Source: Candidatus Sericytochromatia bacterium | GTDB lineage: Bacteria > Cyanobacteriota > Sericytochromatia > UBA7694 > JACMQJ01 | Reading direction: 5' to 3' | DNA: 7,117 nt | NCBI GenBank assembly: GCA_014377055.1 | Contig: JACMQJ010000459.1 | Span: 1 to 7,117, forward strand | In this document: positions 1 to 5,917 of the stretch, one piece after another | Layout of the letters: every line of letters starts with the position of its first letter | Position numbering within the stretch: position 1 is the stretch's first letter | Notes under the pieces: model-generated | Told to the model about the DNA's origin: nothing | The model's database searches: none | What the model saw: the letters and a program-made list of their open reading frames with translations, nothing else | Program-made: the position numbers and the translations under genes

Positions 1-101
1 CAATGACTTTTGCTTATATCAACAAGCTCTTTGCTATTTATCTCGGCTTGTGCTGACAAACATATAAGAGTACTAAAAAGACTAATTATAACTTTCTTCA
101 T
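1..101 (-). CDS. Secreted protein, N-terminal fragment (runs off left edge)
   Basis: Reading leftward from the ATG at 101-99, an open frame of 33 codons reaches the window edge without a stop. It begins MKKVIISLFSTLICLSAQA followed by EINSKELV. This is a typical Sec signal peptide: a Lys-Lys n-region, a hydrophobic core at residues 4-16 and an AQA signal peptidase I site, so cleavage after residue 19 is likely. Cys14 is not in a good lipobox (Thr at -3, Ile at -1), so I prefer a periplasmic or exported protein to a lipoprotein. The start lies inside the end of coaE in another frame, with a 20-base overlap, so the two are probably co-transcribed and translationally coupled. A GGGA sits about 5 bases upstream of the ATG. 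The visible mature part is too short to assign a function. Confidence 0.7.
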   Translation of the reverse strand, partial: MKKVIISLFSTLICLSAQAEINSKELVDISKSH

Positions 102-714
102 ATCGATCCCATTTCCAACTAGCTAAAAGCTGATATACATTGTTCTTTATTTTATCAAAATCTTGATTTGTATCAATAATATAATTAGAATACTTTATTT
201 TTTCTGTAATTGAGATTTGTGTATCAATTCTTCTTTCAGCTTCATCAAGAGAGTATCCCCCTCTCTTGATAAGACGTTCAAGCTGTTTTTCTTTAGAACA
301 GGTCGCAACTACTATATAGTCAGCAGTATAATTTTTACCTGCTTCAAAATAAAGAGGTATTACATATACAATAAGAAAATTCTTATTTAATTTAGTTTCA
401 ATATCTTGATAATATTTTGTAACTTGATTTACTTTAGCTCTGACATCAGGGTGGACAATATCGTTAAGCTTTTTTAGAGATTCAGGGTCATTAAAGACTA
501 TTTTAGCTAATTTTTTTCTGTCGACAGATAAGTCTTTGTCTAAAATATTTTCACCAAATGTGTCAACAAGCTTATTGATAGTTGGACTAGGATAATCATA
601 TAGCCCATGAGTTAATAAATCTGTATCAATAATTATTGCTTTTTGTTCCTGCATAAAATTAGAAACAGTTGTTTTACCCGTAGCAACACTACCAGTTAAT
701 ATTAAACTTATCAT
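82..714 (-). CDS. coaE: Dephospho-CoA kinase
   Basis: This enzyme phosphorylates the 3'-hydroxyl of the ribose of dephospho-CoA using ATP, the last step of coenzyme A synthesis, in the cytosol. The 210-residue product has the usual CoaE length and layout. A Walker A loop GSVATGKT lies at residues 8-15. The acidic pair D30/D32 is followed by H36, matching the family's DAD-x(3)-H region. The motif RKKLAKIVFNDPESLKKL (66-83) leads into HPDVR (88-92), then PLYFE (120-124, family PLLFE), and the lid/Arg region with Q144, R147, R151 and Q166. The P-loop (family form GGIGSGKST) and the ADYVIDN region (here SNYIIDT, 176-182) are somewhat diverged, but all expected catalytic elements are present. The ATG at 714 has TAAGG 8 bases upstream. 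The 3' end overlaps the next gene, a secreted protein. I see no convincing promoter in the gap to its right. Confidence 0.94.
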   Translation of the reverse strand: MISLILTGSVATGKTTVSNFMQEQKAIIIDTDLLTHGLYDYPSPTINKLVDTFGENILDKDLSVDRKKLAKIVFNDPESLKKLNDIVHPDVRAKVNQVTKYYQDIETKLNKNFLIVYVIPLYFEAGKNYTADYIVVATCSKEKQLERLIKRGGYSLDEAERRIDTQISITEKIKYSNYIIDTNQDFDKIKNNVYQLLASWKWDRYEESYN

Positions 715-722
715 TTATTTAA

Positions 723-727
723 CCTTA
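723..727 (-). promoter_or_regulatory. Ribosome binding site of coaE
   Basis: On the minus strand TAAGG stands 8 bases before the ATG of coaE. It supports the start at 714. Confidence 0.6.
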
Positions 728-966
728 CAATTAACATGCTATGATTAGATAACCCAAAGCTTTTATTAATGTTTTTATATAAAATGAAAAAGGATTTTTC
801 GATTTCTCTAATTACTTTTTATTCAAATATATATCATTCTACAAGATAAATATTGTTTTTATTCAGGTAACATATCAATTCTATTTTAGAAGATTTAAAT
901 ATTTATCTAATTTAATCAAAATAGTCACTCTCATTGGTTATAAAAATTATACCATTACAAATGGAA

Positions 967-995
967 TGAATTATACAGTCAAGATAGTATATAAT
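967..995 (+). promoter_or_regulatory. Possible promoter of the first lipoprotein gene
   Basis: A perfect TATAAT -10 box lies at 990-995, about 50 bases before the ATG at 1044. At a 17-base spacing the -35 position reads TGAATT (967-972), a poor match. In such A+T-rich DNA a -10 box alone is weak evidence. Confidence 0.3.
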
Positions 996-1043
996 TTAAT
1001 CTATAAATGATAGACATATTAAATATATTCAGAAATAAGAAAT

Positions 1044-1991
1044 ATGATTAATAAAAAATTAAGCTTTTCACTACTTGTAACTTTAACTTTAGTTTCATTT
1101 AGTGCTTGTGGAAGTAATGATTCTGCAAATGCTCCCATTCCGAATGTATCAGCTTCGCCAACAACTAATACAAATAATGATGAGGTGCTTCAAAAACTTG
1201 ACCAAATTGCTCAAGATCTGGCTGGTGTAAAAACTAAGATTAATGATTTGGGTACTATTACATCAAGCACAACTACAGTTGGTATTAAGCCAACAAAAAC
1301 TCCTGTCGATGTGAAAGGTACAAAACCTATATCTTCTTCAACTCCTGCTCCAGTCGTAGATAATAAAGATAAATATAGAAAAGTATTAGACAACATAATT
1401 AGCACAATCAACAGTGCCAATTATATGCAAGCAGATGTAGATAAGTTTGAACGCCATTTGGATGATGGAAAAACCTCTACCAATAAGTTAATTATGTATG
1501 CCAAAAAAGGTGGATTGGTAAAGATAGAATCTATAGATTCGTCAATTGCTGCTAATATAGGAGTCAAGCTTTCATATAATTCAGGAGATGCAGTAGGTAA
1601 AGTAAAAATTAGACCAAGTGGAGCTTTAAGTCTTATAACAACAAGCTTAGATAAAACTGACAAAAGAATATCTACCTATAATGGATATATACTTGACGAG
1701 ATTGATATGTTTGGCATGGCAAAACGTTTTGCTGATCCTGGTTATGTTGCCGAATTAGCAGGCAAAACAAAAGTGGGTAATGATGATGTTTATATTTTAA
1801 AAGTAACACACAAAACCCAAAATACACTTGACCCAAGAATAAAATACGAATATATTGGCTTTGAACCAAAAACCTTTTATATAAGACTTTGGCAAGCTTT
1901 CGATGACCCACAAAAAGATGCTTTTTTTAATATGACATTAAATAGTTTTAAAATACTAGACAATATACCTGATAGTAATTTTTCAGTTTAA
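1044..1991 (+). CDS. Lipoprotein with coiled coil, linker and LolA/DUF1571-like domain
   Basis: The 315-residue product has a lipoprotein signal peptide: positive n-region MINKK, hydrophobic core at residues 6-20, then FSAC with the lipidated Cys22 followed by Gly. Phe at -3 is tolerated but not ideal. Residues 46-70 form a short amphipathic helix with hydrophobic heptad positions (L49, L52, I55, L59, V62, I66, L69), a likely coiled-coil or oligomerisation segment. Residues 71-106 are a Ser/Thr/Pro/Lys-rich linker. Residues 110-315 form a mostly beta domain whose layout suggests the LolA/RseB-like fold, nearest in pattern to DUF1571: GKVKIRPSGALSLI at 185-198, VYILKV at 249-254, and a closing FNMTLNSFKILDNIPDSNF at 295-313. 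That family assignment comes from pattern, not a search. It likely sits anchored in a membrane facing the periplasm. The start has only a weak purine-rich stretch upstream. Function and lipid-binding ability are unknown. Confidence 0.8.
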   Translation: MINKKLSFSLLVTLTLVSFSACGSNDSANAPIPNVSASPTTNTNNDEVLQKLDQIAQDLAGVKTKINDLGTITSSTTTVGIKPTKTPVDVKGTKPISSSTPAPVVDNKDKYRKVLDNIISTINSANYMQADVDKFERHLDDGKTSTNKLIMYAKKGGLVKIESIDSSIAANIGVKLSYNSGDAVGKVKIRPSGALSLITTSLDKTDKRISTYNGYILDEIDMFGMAKRFADPGYVAELAGKTKVGNDDVYILKVTHKTQNTLDPRIKYEYIGFEPKTFYIRLWQAFDDPQKDAFFNMTLNSFKILDNIPDSNFSV

Positions 1992-2032
1992 GAGTAGAAA
2001 ATTTAACAGTTAATACCTTTTATTTTATTTTG

Positions 2033-2065
2033 AGAACAAAAATTTGTTTTAAGATTTATTTTTAT
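2033..2065 (+). terminator. Weak terminator-like hairpin after the lipoprotein gene
   Basis: AGAACAA (2033-2039) pairs with TTGTTTT (2044-2050) around a 4-base loop, including one G-T wobble. A T-rich stretch follows at 2056-2065. The stem is short and A+T-rich, so this is only a possible intrinsic terminator, about 40 bases past the stop codon. Confidence 0.25.
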
Positions 2066-2084
2066 TAGCTTGTTTATAAACCCG

Positions 2085-2113
2085 TTTTAATTTAACATTA
2101 ATAATTGTATAAT
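2085..2113 (+). promoter_or_regulatory. Possible promoter of yceD-rpmF
   Basis: A TATAAT box lies at 2108-2113 and a poor -35 (TTTTAA, 2085-2090) stands 17 bases upstream. Transcription would begin near 2120, leaving a leader of only about 20 bases before the ATG at 2139. Confidence 0.35.
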
Positions 2114-2138
2114 TTTAAGGCTTAAAAAAAAATATTTT

Positions 2139-2645
2139 ATGATAAGTTTTTGTGCAACTGAACTAGAAAAAAAAGAAGATAAAAAAGTTTCTGTTGAAGT
2201 AGATGAAACTATAGAGTTATTTGATGATATAAAATCGTCAGGTAATACTACGGGTATAGCTAATTTTCAGCTTAGAAGCAATTTTATAATAATTACAGGT
2301 GATTTTAAAAGCCCAATAAAAGTTAGTTGCGATCGTTGTACAAAATATTATGAACTTAATCTTGAATTTAAGATTGATGAAGTGGTAGAAGTTAGCGATG
2401 AGCCTTACCCTAGCGGAGATGTCGAGTTTGTTTCTGATGAAATAAATGAACAAATTCGTTCAGATGAACAAATAGGGCTTGAAGATTATATAAGACAGTA
2501 TATAATTCTAAATGTTCCTACAAAAAAGATTTGTTCGGAAAACTGTGTGAATGAAGAGTTAAATGATTTTAATGAAAAATCAGGAGGCATAGATCCACGG
2601 TGGGAACAATTGATTAAGTATAAGGATAAAATTAAAGGAGAATAA
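2139..2645 (+). CDS. yceD: DUF177/YceD family protein, ribosome-associated partner of L32
   Basis: The 168-residue protein matches the DUF177 (YceD) family, which is widely found directly upstream of rpmF and is linked to ribosome or rRNA biogenesis; its exact biochemical role is not settled. Visible family features are the central beta region ending in the CDRC motif (C64, C67), an acidic middle segment, the helix and strand LEDYIRQYIILNVPTKKIC (114-132) with C132 and C136, and the closing DPRWEQLIKYKD (152-163), matching the family's DPRF-x-L-x-x-L signature. The protein is strongly acidic. The start is the only ATG after an in-frame stop at 2115-2117, but its Shine-Dalgarno is poor (AAGG 18 bases away). 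The next gene, rpmF, begins 4 bases after this stop, and its ribosome binding site lies within the last codons here, so the two are translationally linked. Confidence 0.88.
   Translation: MISFCATELEKKEDKKVSVEVDETIELFDDIKSSGNTTGIANFQLRSNFIIITGDFKSPIKVSCDRCTKYYELNLEFKIDEVVEVSDEPYPSGDVEFVSDEINEQIRSDEQIGLEDYIRQYIILNVPTKKICSENCVNEELNDFNEKSGGIDPRWEQLIKYKDKIKGE
2634..2640 (+). promoter_or_regulatory. Ribosome binding site of rpmF inside yceD
   Basis: AAAGGAG stands 9 bases before the rpmF ATG and overlaps the last codons (Lys-Gly-Glu) of yceD. It is the strongest Shine-Dalgarno seen on the plus strand here. Confidence 0.8.
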
Positions 2646-2649
2646 TAAT

Positions 2650-2835
2650 ATGCCTCAACCGAAAAAGAAAACGTCACATAGTAAACAAGGACATACAAGA
2701 CATCATTGGAAAGCAATACTTCCAAGCTTGGTAAAATGTAATCATTGTAGCGAAATGAAACATTCACATAAAGTATGTGAATTTTGTGGTTACTATAATG
2801 GTTTACTGATACTACAAACAGCTAACAGTAAATAA
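2650..2835 (+). CDS. rpmF: 50S ribosomal protein L32 (zinc-ribbon type)
   Basis: This is a small structural protein of the large ribosomal subunit. The 61-residue product has the usual L32 length. It starts MPQPKKKTSHSKQGHTRHHW, close to the family's MAVPKKKTSKSRR-x(n)-HW opening, with a basic N-terminal arm that threads into rRNA. Two CxxC pairs, C30/C33 and C43/C46, form the zinc ribbon, followed by the conserved GYYNG (47-51; family CGYYKG). The zinc-binding form is therefore kept. It is paired with yceD as in many bacteria. No plsX or fabH follows: the sequence downstream is a 419-base non-coding region and then a convergent gene. Confidence 0.95.
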   Translation: MPQPKKKTSHSKQGHTRHHWKAILPSLVKCNHCSEMKHSHKVCEFCGYYNGLLILQTANSK

Positions 2836-2854
2836 CTTGTCACTTATTAACATA

Positions 2855-2898
2855 TCTCTATGATATATTAGGATTTATATAATTTTATGTCATAGAGA
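2855..2898 (+). terminator. Stem-loop after rpmF, probable terminator
   Basis: TCTCTATGATATA (2855-2867) pairs with TATGTCATAGAGA (2886-2898): 13 base pairs with one T-G wobble and an 18-base loop. It begins 20 bases past the rpmF stop and is followed by a T-rich but interrupted stretch to 2920. It is probably a terminator or an mRNA 3'-end stabiliser, though the long loop and lack of a clean T run make it atypical. Confidence 0.4.
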
Positions 2899-3082
2899 AT
2901 TTGTTATATTAATTTCTCTTTCCCCATTGTCAAATCAAAAATCATCCTCTAAAAACTTATATTAAATATTTAAATCCATAATTCGTATTCATTTTGATAA
3001 TTCATGGCTAAGGATTTTGTTCCATAGGTGTTAAGCTAAGAGATTAGAAATGCTGTAATCTTTACCCGTTATAGTGTAGGGA

Positions 3083-3098
3083 GCGTTTCACTAAACGC
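3083..3098. repeat. Small perfect hairpin GCGTTT-CACT-AAACGC
   Basis: A perfect 6-base-pair stem with a 4-base loop and three G-C pairs stands out in the A+T-rich gap. CCGTTAT (3066-3072) and ATAAGCGG (3104-3111) flank it and can pair around it with one bulge, so a larger imperfect structure spanning 3066-3111 is possible. No T run follows on either strand. Confidence 0.45.
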
Positions 3099-3132
3099 CA
3101 TAAATAAGCGGTATAGATAATAAAACACATAC

Positions 3133-3178
3133 ATATTTATAAAAGTACAATAATAAGTTATTTTACTTTTATAAATAT
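3133..3178. repeat. Long near-perfect inverted repeat
   Basis: Bases 3133-3147 are perfectly complementary to 3164-3178 (15 pairs). After one C/T mismatch, AATAA (3149-3153) pairs with TTATT (3158-3162) around a TAAG loop. This gives 20 pairs out of 21 in a 46-base palindrome. It contains only one G-C pair (3145/3166). It is symmetric, so it could act on both strands, as a bidirectional terminator or mRNA 3'-end structure between convergent genes. Confidence 0.7.
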
Positions 3179-3189
3179 CAAATGTAAGA

Positions 3190-3211
3190 GGGCAGTGCTT
3201 TATATCTGCCC
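3190..3211 (-). terminator. Terminator-like hairpin after the reductase gene
   Basis: GGGCAG (3190-3195) and CTGCCC (3206-3211) form a perfect G-C-rich stem with a 10-base loop. It lies about 45 bases past the reductase stop. On the minus strand the stem is followed by TCTTACATTTG, a partial T tract, and then by the long A+T palindrome. Together these probably end the Roadblock-cinA-reductase transcript. Confidence 0.5.
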
Positions 3212-3254
3212 CTATGAACACTAGACTTGTATTTTTAAGAAAGAGTAAATATCT

Positions 3255-4622
3255 CTATACTCTAACTTTTTGATGCTCTATAGCTTGTAACATGTCATCA
3301 TTATGATTAAATTTGTAAAATTCTAAAGCTCTTTTTTTAGCTTCTTGAGATTCTACATCTTCCAATAAAGTTATATCTTCTTTACTAACTACGGTTAAAT
3401 TTCTCTCTTTAAAAAGATTTTTTAGACTTTCAATTCTTTGATCTGCCGTTTTTTCAGCAACGGTTAAAGTATCAAGGTAACTAAGGACATATTTTGTTCC
3501 TGTTTCGCCGTCTTTTTTGGCAATACCAACAAGACCATCACTAGCTTTTCGTGACCAACCAATAACAAACATACCTTTCATAACAGTATTATTATCTGTA
3601 TCAAATAATTCATAAAGATTGGCATTAGGGTCATTATTGTAAGGTGTTTCATTTTTGGTAAACTCACCCCACTTATTAACTGTCAAACCAAGATTGCCAT
3701 CAACAGTATCACCTATAGCAAACACAACATTAGTTAAATTAATAATTTGGGTTGTACCCAATCCTTTTAGTGCAACCGAGCCATCTTCTTTTAGGTATAA
3801 TTCATTATTTTCGACTTCAAGACCTATAACCTCATTATTTTCATTGGCAACAACTCTTTTTGGGGAACATAAAAACTTAAAAGTAAATTTGGTTGGGCTT
3901 GGTTTATCATAATATGGTTCATTAGCTTCTTTGACTAGATCTGTAAAAGTTGTATCTACATTTTGACCAATAGATTCTAAGATAGGTCTAATTCGTTCTA
4001 ACTCTTGCTTAATATCTACTTGATCCATATTAAAAGCTATATTTTTAATTTCTTTATCTGAATAAGCTCTCTCATTAGGTCCTCTTCTAGCAATAGCTAA
4101 AACATTAGGTACTTGCTTAAGATGTGTAAGCCAATGAGCTATATCCACCATAACATTGCCAACTCCAATAATTGCTACTTTGTCACCTAAAGGGAATAAT
4201 TGCTCACTAAAAGGAGGTAAATGATTGTAATGATAAACTAAATCTTTAGCATGATAGACACCTTTAGCTTCTTCTCCTGGTATACCAACTTTTTTGGTTC
4301 CTTGAGCTCCTGCTGATATAACAATAGCATCAAAGCCTATATCCTCTAAATCTTTAAGGCTTATTTTACTATCTTTTCCGACTGTGACATTACCATAATA
4401 ATCAATATTTGGACTTGCAAGTATTTTTCTAAACTGCTTTCTTAAGCCTTCTTTCATTTTATTTTTGGTTACAAAGATACCATATTCAGCCAATCCACCA
4501 TATTTTATATCTCTATTTAATAAAATGACTTTTTTGCCTGCCTCAGCTAATTTATTTGCTGAGTATAAGCCTGCTGGCCCTGCTCCTATCACTAGTACTA
4601 ATTGCTGGTTTATATTTTCCAA
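3255..4622 (-). CDS. FprA/adrenodoxin-reductase-like FAD- and NADPH-binding oxidoreductase
   Basis: This is a cytosolic flavoprotein that probably moves electrons between NADPH and a ferredoxin-like partner. It resembles the FprA/adrenodoxin reductase family, related to GltD-type modules. Numbering from the TTG at 4622 (455 residues, close to the roughly 455 of FprA), the FAD-binding fold has GAGPAG at 13-18 and a GGLAEYGIF segment (42-50) matching the family's GLVRYGV. GIPGEE is at 113-118. The NADPH fold has GVGNVMVD (153-160) and ARRGP (178-182); the paired Arg suggests preference for NADPH. GWSRKASDGLVG (355-366) corresponds to the family's GW-x-KRGP-x-G-x-IG closing FAD motif. No iron-sulfur cysteines are seen. 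I prefer the TTG start because AAAGGT lies about 9 bases upstream. A GTG at 4640 would add six residues but has poorly spaced AGG. It lies just downstream of cinA in the same operon. The redox partner is unknown. Confidence 0.85.
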   Translation of the reverse strand: MENINQQLVLVIGAGPAGLYSANKLAEAGKKVILLNRDIKYGGLAEYGIFVTKNKMKEGLRKQFRKILASPNIDYYGNVTVGKDSKISLKDLEDIGFDAIVISAGAQGTKKVGIPGEEAKGVYHAKDLVYHYNHLPPFSEQLFPLGDKVAIIGVGNVMVDIAHWLTHLKQVPNVLAIARRGPNERAYSDKEIKNIAFNMDQVDIKQELERIRPILESIGQNVDTTFTDLVKEANEPYYDKPSPTKFTFKFLCSPKRVVANENNEVIGLEVENNELYLKEDGSVALKGLGTTQIINLTNVVFAIGDTVDGNLGLTVNKWGEFTKNETPYNNDPNANLYELFDTDNNTVMKGMFVIGWSRKASDGLVGIAKKDGETGTKYVLSYLDTLTVAEKTADQRIESLKNLFKERNLTVVSKEDITLLEDVESQEAKKRALEFYKFNHNDDMLQAIEHQKVRV

Positions 4623-4631
4623 GACTATTCT

Positions 4632-4637
4632 ACCTTT
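4632..4637 (-). promoter_or_regulatory. Ribosome binding site favouring the TTG start of the reductase
   Basis: On the minus strand AAAGGT stands 9 bases before the TTG at 4622-4620. If translation began at the GTG at 4640, this motif would lie inside the gene and only an AGG two bases from the GTG would be left. Confidence 0.5.
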
Positions 4638-4678
4638 CACAACCTAATAATTTTTTATTATAAAATATAAAACTAACT

Positions 4679-5914
4679 TTATTCAATTAAAGCTAATCTT
4701 AATAAGTTAAGAGCTGCTTGAGATCCCATATAAATAATATCCTCTCTCTTCCAGCCTGAATAAACTAACTTTCTAACTTCTGTTTTTTCTTTTGAGTTAA
4801 TAGCAACAAATATTGTTCCAGCTTTTACATTATCTTTATCGATATTATCAGCTAGACCTGTTGTCCCTATTCCCCAGTCAGTACCTGTCATTTCTCTAAC
4901 TTTTTTCGCCATTTCTACAGCAACTTGCTCACTATAAATACTATAAGTATTAATTAATTCTTTTTCTATTCCAAGTAGTTTTATTTTTAGCTCTTCACTA
5001 TAAGCTACCATTCCAAAAGTAAAATAATTGGATGCACCCGTATTATCAACTATTCTTTTGGCAACAGTTCCTCCTGTAAAGGACTCTGCAACGGACAAAG
5101 TTTGTTTTTTTTCAATTAGTAATTTACCAACTACAGAGGCTAAATTTTCACTGTCTGATCCATAATAAAATTTGGGAAATCTTTTTCTTATTTCTTCTTC
5201 AATGGGTTTTATTAAACTATCAGCTTTTTCTTCTGATTCTGCTTTGGCTGTGATTCTTAATCTTACTTCTCCATTACCTGCATAAGGTGCTACAGTAGGA
5301 TTTTCGAGAGCAAGTAAATCTGATACTTTTTCTGCAATTGCTGACTCACCTTCACCTGCAAATCTTAGATCTCTTGATTTAATTAATGATTTATTTGGTT
5401 GTAAATTAAATAAATATGGTTTTGCTGTTTCAGACCACATACTTTTAAGCTCTTTGGGAACTCCAGGAAATGTTAATATTATTTTGCCATTTTTATTATA
5501 AATAAGACCTGGAGCTGTACCGTAATTATTTGTTAATATATCAGTTCCAGATGGTAGATAGGCTTGCTTTAGATTTGACTTAACCATTTCTCTACCTCGA
5601 TCTTTAAAAAAAGCTTGTAGTTTGTCTGCTATATCTTGATGTAAATCTTGTTTTACGCTAAGAAAGTCTGCTATACATTCGTGTGTTATATCATCAACTG
5701 TAGGACCTAAGCCACCACTTGTAATAATTATGTCAGCACGCTCAAAGGCAAGCTTAAATGCTGAAATAATTCGTTCCTTATTATCACCAATAGTTGTGAT
5801 ATAGTGTAAACTGATGCCAATAGATGCCAATTCTTTGGCAAAAAAACTAGCATTGGTATTGACTATGTCACCAAGTAAAAGCTCTGTACCAATACATATA
5901 ACTTCTGCTTTCAA
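4679..5914 (-). CDS. cinA: CinA: competence/damage-inducible-type protein, COG1058 plus PncC-like domain
   Basis: CinA proteins join an N-terminal MoCF-binding-like domain (COG1058, reported ADP-ribose pyrophosphatase) to a C-terminal PncC domain (NMN deamidase, a step of pyridine nucleotide salvage). At 411 residues this one has full length. The N-terminal domain shows GTELLLGDIVNTN (9-21), TSGGLGPTVDD (65-75), GTAPG (132-136) and FPGVPKE (149-155). The middle domain has FAGEGES (185-191). The C-terminal domain has SVAESFTGG (274-282) and AYSEELK (304-310). The PncC part is diverged: the usual AESCTGG has Phe for Cys, the usual GIAGPDGG loop reads GLADNIDKD (353-361), and the GDR motif reads GWKRED (387-392). 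NMN deamidase activity is therefore uncertain. The start is TTG, backed by AGAGGA 6 bases upstream and by the family's usual N-terminus. It lies between the Roadblock gene (3-base gap) and the reductase (56 bases). Confidence 0.94.
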   Translation of the reverse strand: MKAEVICIGTELLLGDIVNTNASFFAKELASIGISLHYITTIGDNKERIISAFKLAFERADIIITSGGLGPTVDDITHECIADFLSVKQDLHQDIADKLQAFFKDRGREMVKSNLKQAYLPSGTDILTNNYGTAPGLIYNKNGKIILTFPGVPKELKSMWSETAKPYLFNLQPNKSLIKSRDLRFAGEGESAIAEKVSDLLALENPTVAPYAGNGEVRLRITAKAESEEKADSLIKPIEEEIRKRFPKFYYGSDSENLASVVGKLLIEKKQTLSVAESFTGGTVAKRIVDNTGASNYFTFGMVAYSEELKIKLLGIEKELINTYSIYSEQVAVEMAKKVREMTGTDWGIGTTGLADNIDKDNVKAGTIFVAINSKEKTEVRKLVYSGWKREDIIYMGSQAALNLLRLALIE

Positions 5915-5917
5915 GTT

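Larger units (their letters stand above)
715..1043. other. Divergent A+T-rich intergenic region
   Basis: These 329 bases separate the divergent coaE and lipoprotein genes and must hold both promoters. Besides the coaE ribosome binding site and a TATAAT box at 990-995, I see only very A+T-rich sequence and a small hairpin at 786-800 (GAAAAA, GGA loop, TTTTTC). There is no credible gene, operator or repeat. Confidence 0.6.
2836..3254. other. Convergent, hairpin-rich non-coding region
   Basis: The 419 bases between rpmF and the convergent reductase gene hold no credible open frame. I find five inverted repeats: 2855-2898; 3039-3063 (AGATTA/TAATCT core); 3083-3098 (GCGTTT, CACT loop, AAACGC); 3133-3178; and 3190-3211 (GGGCAG/CTGCCC). 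The outer ones probably end the two convergent operons. The middle part, about 3000-3180, could be 3'-UTR structure or a small RNA, but I recognise no known RNA family and see no clear promoter for one. Confidence 0.6.

Noticed and set aside
784..849. 21-codon open frame starting ATGAAAAAG in the coaE/lipoprotein gap
   Set aside because: No Shine-Dalgarno, no recognisable product, and short frames are common by chance.
3066..3111. Possible tRNA or known small RNA from the nested hairpins
   Set aside because: There is no cloverleaf, no GTTC-type T-arm and no SRP or 6S signature. It is reported only as a structured region.
3655..3912. Plus-strand open frame inside the reductase gene, and similar antisense frames inside other genes
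   Set aside because: They lie opposite well-supported genes, lack start signals and give protein sequences without recognisable features.
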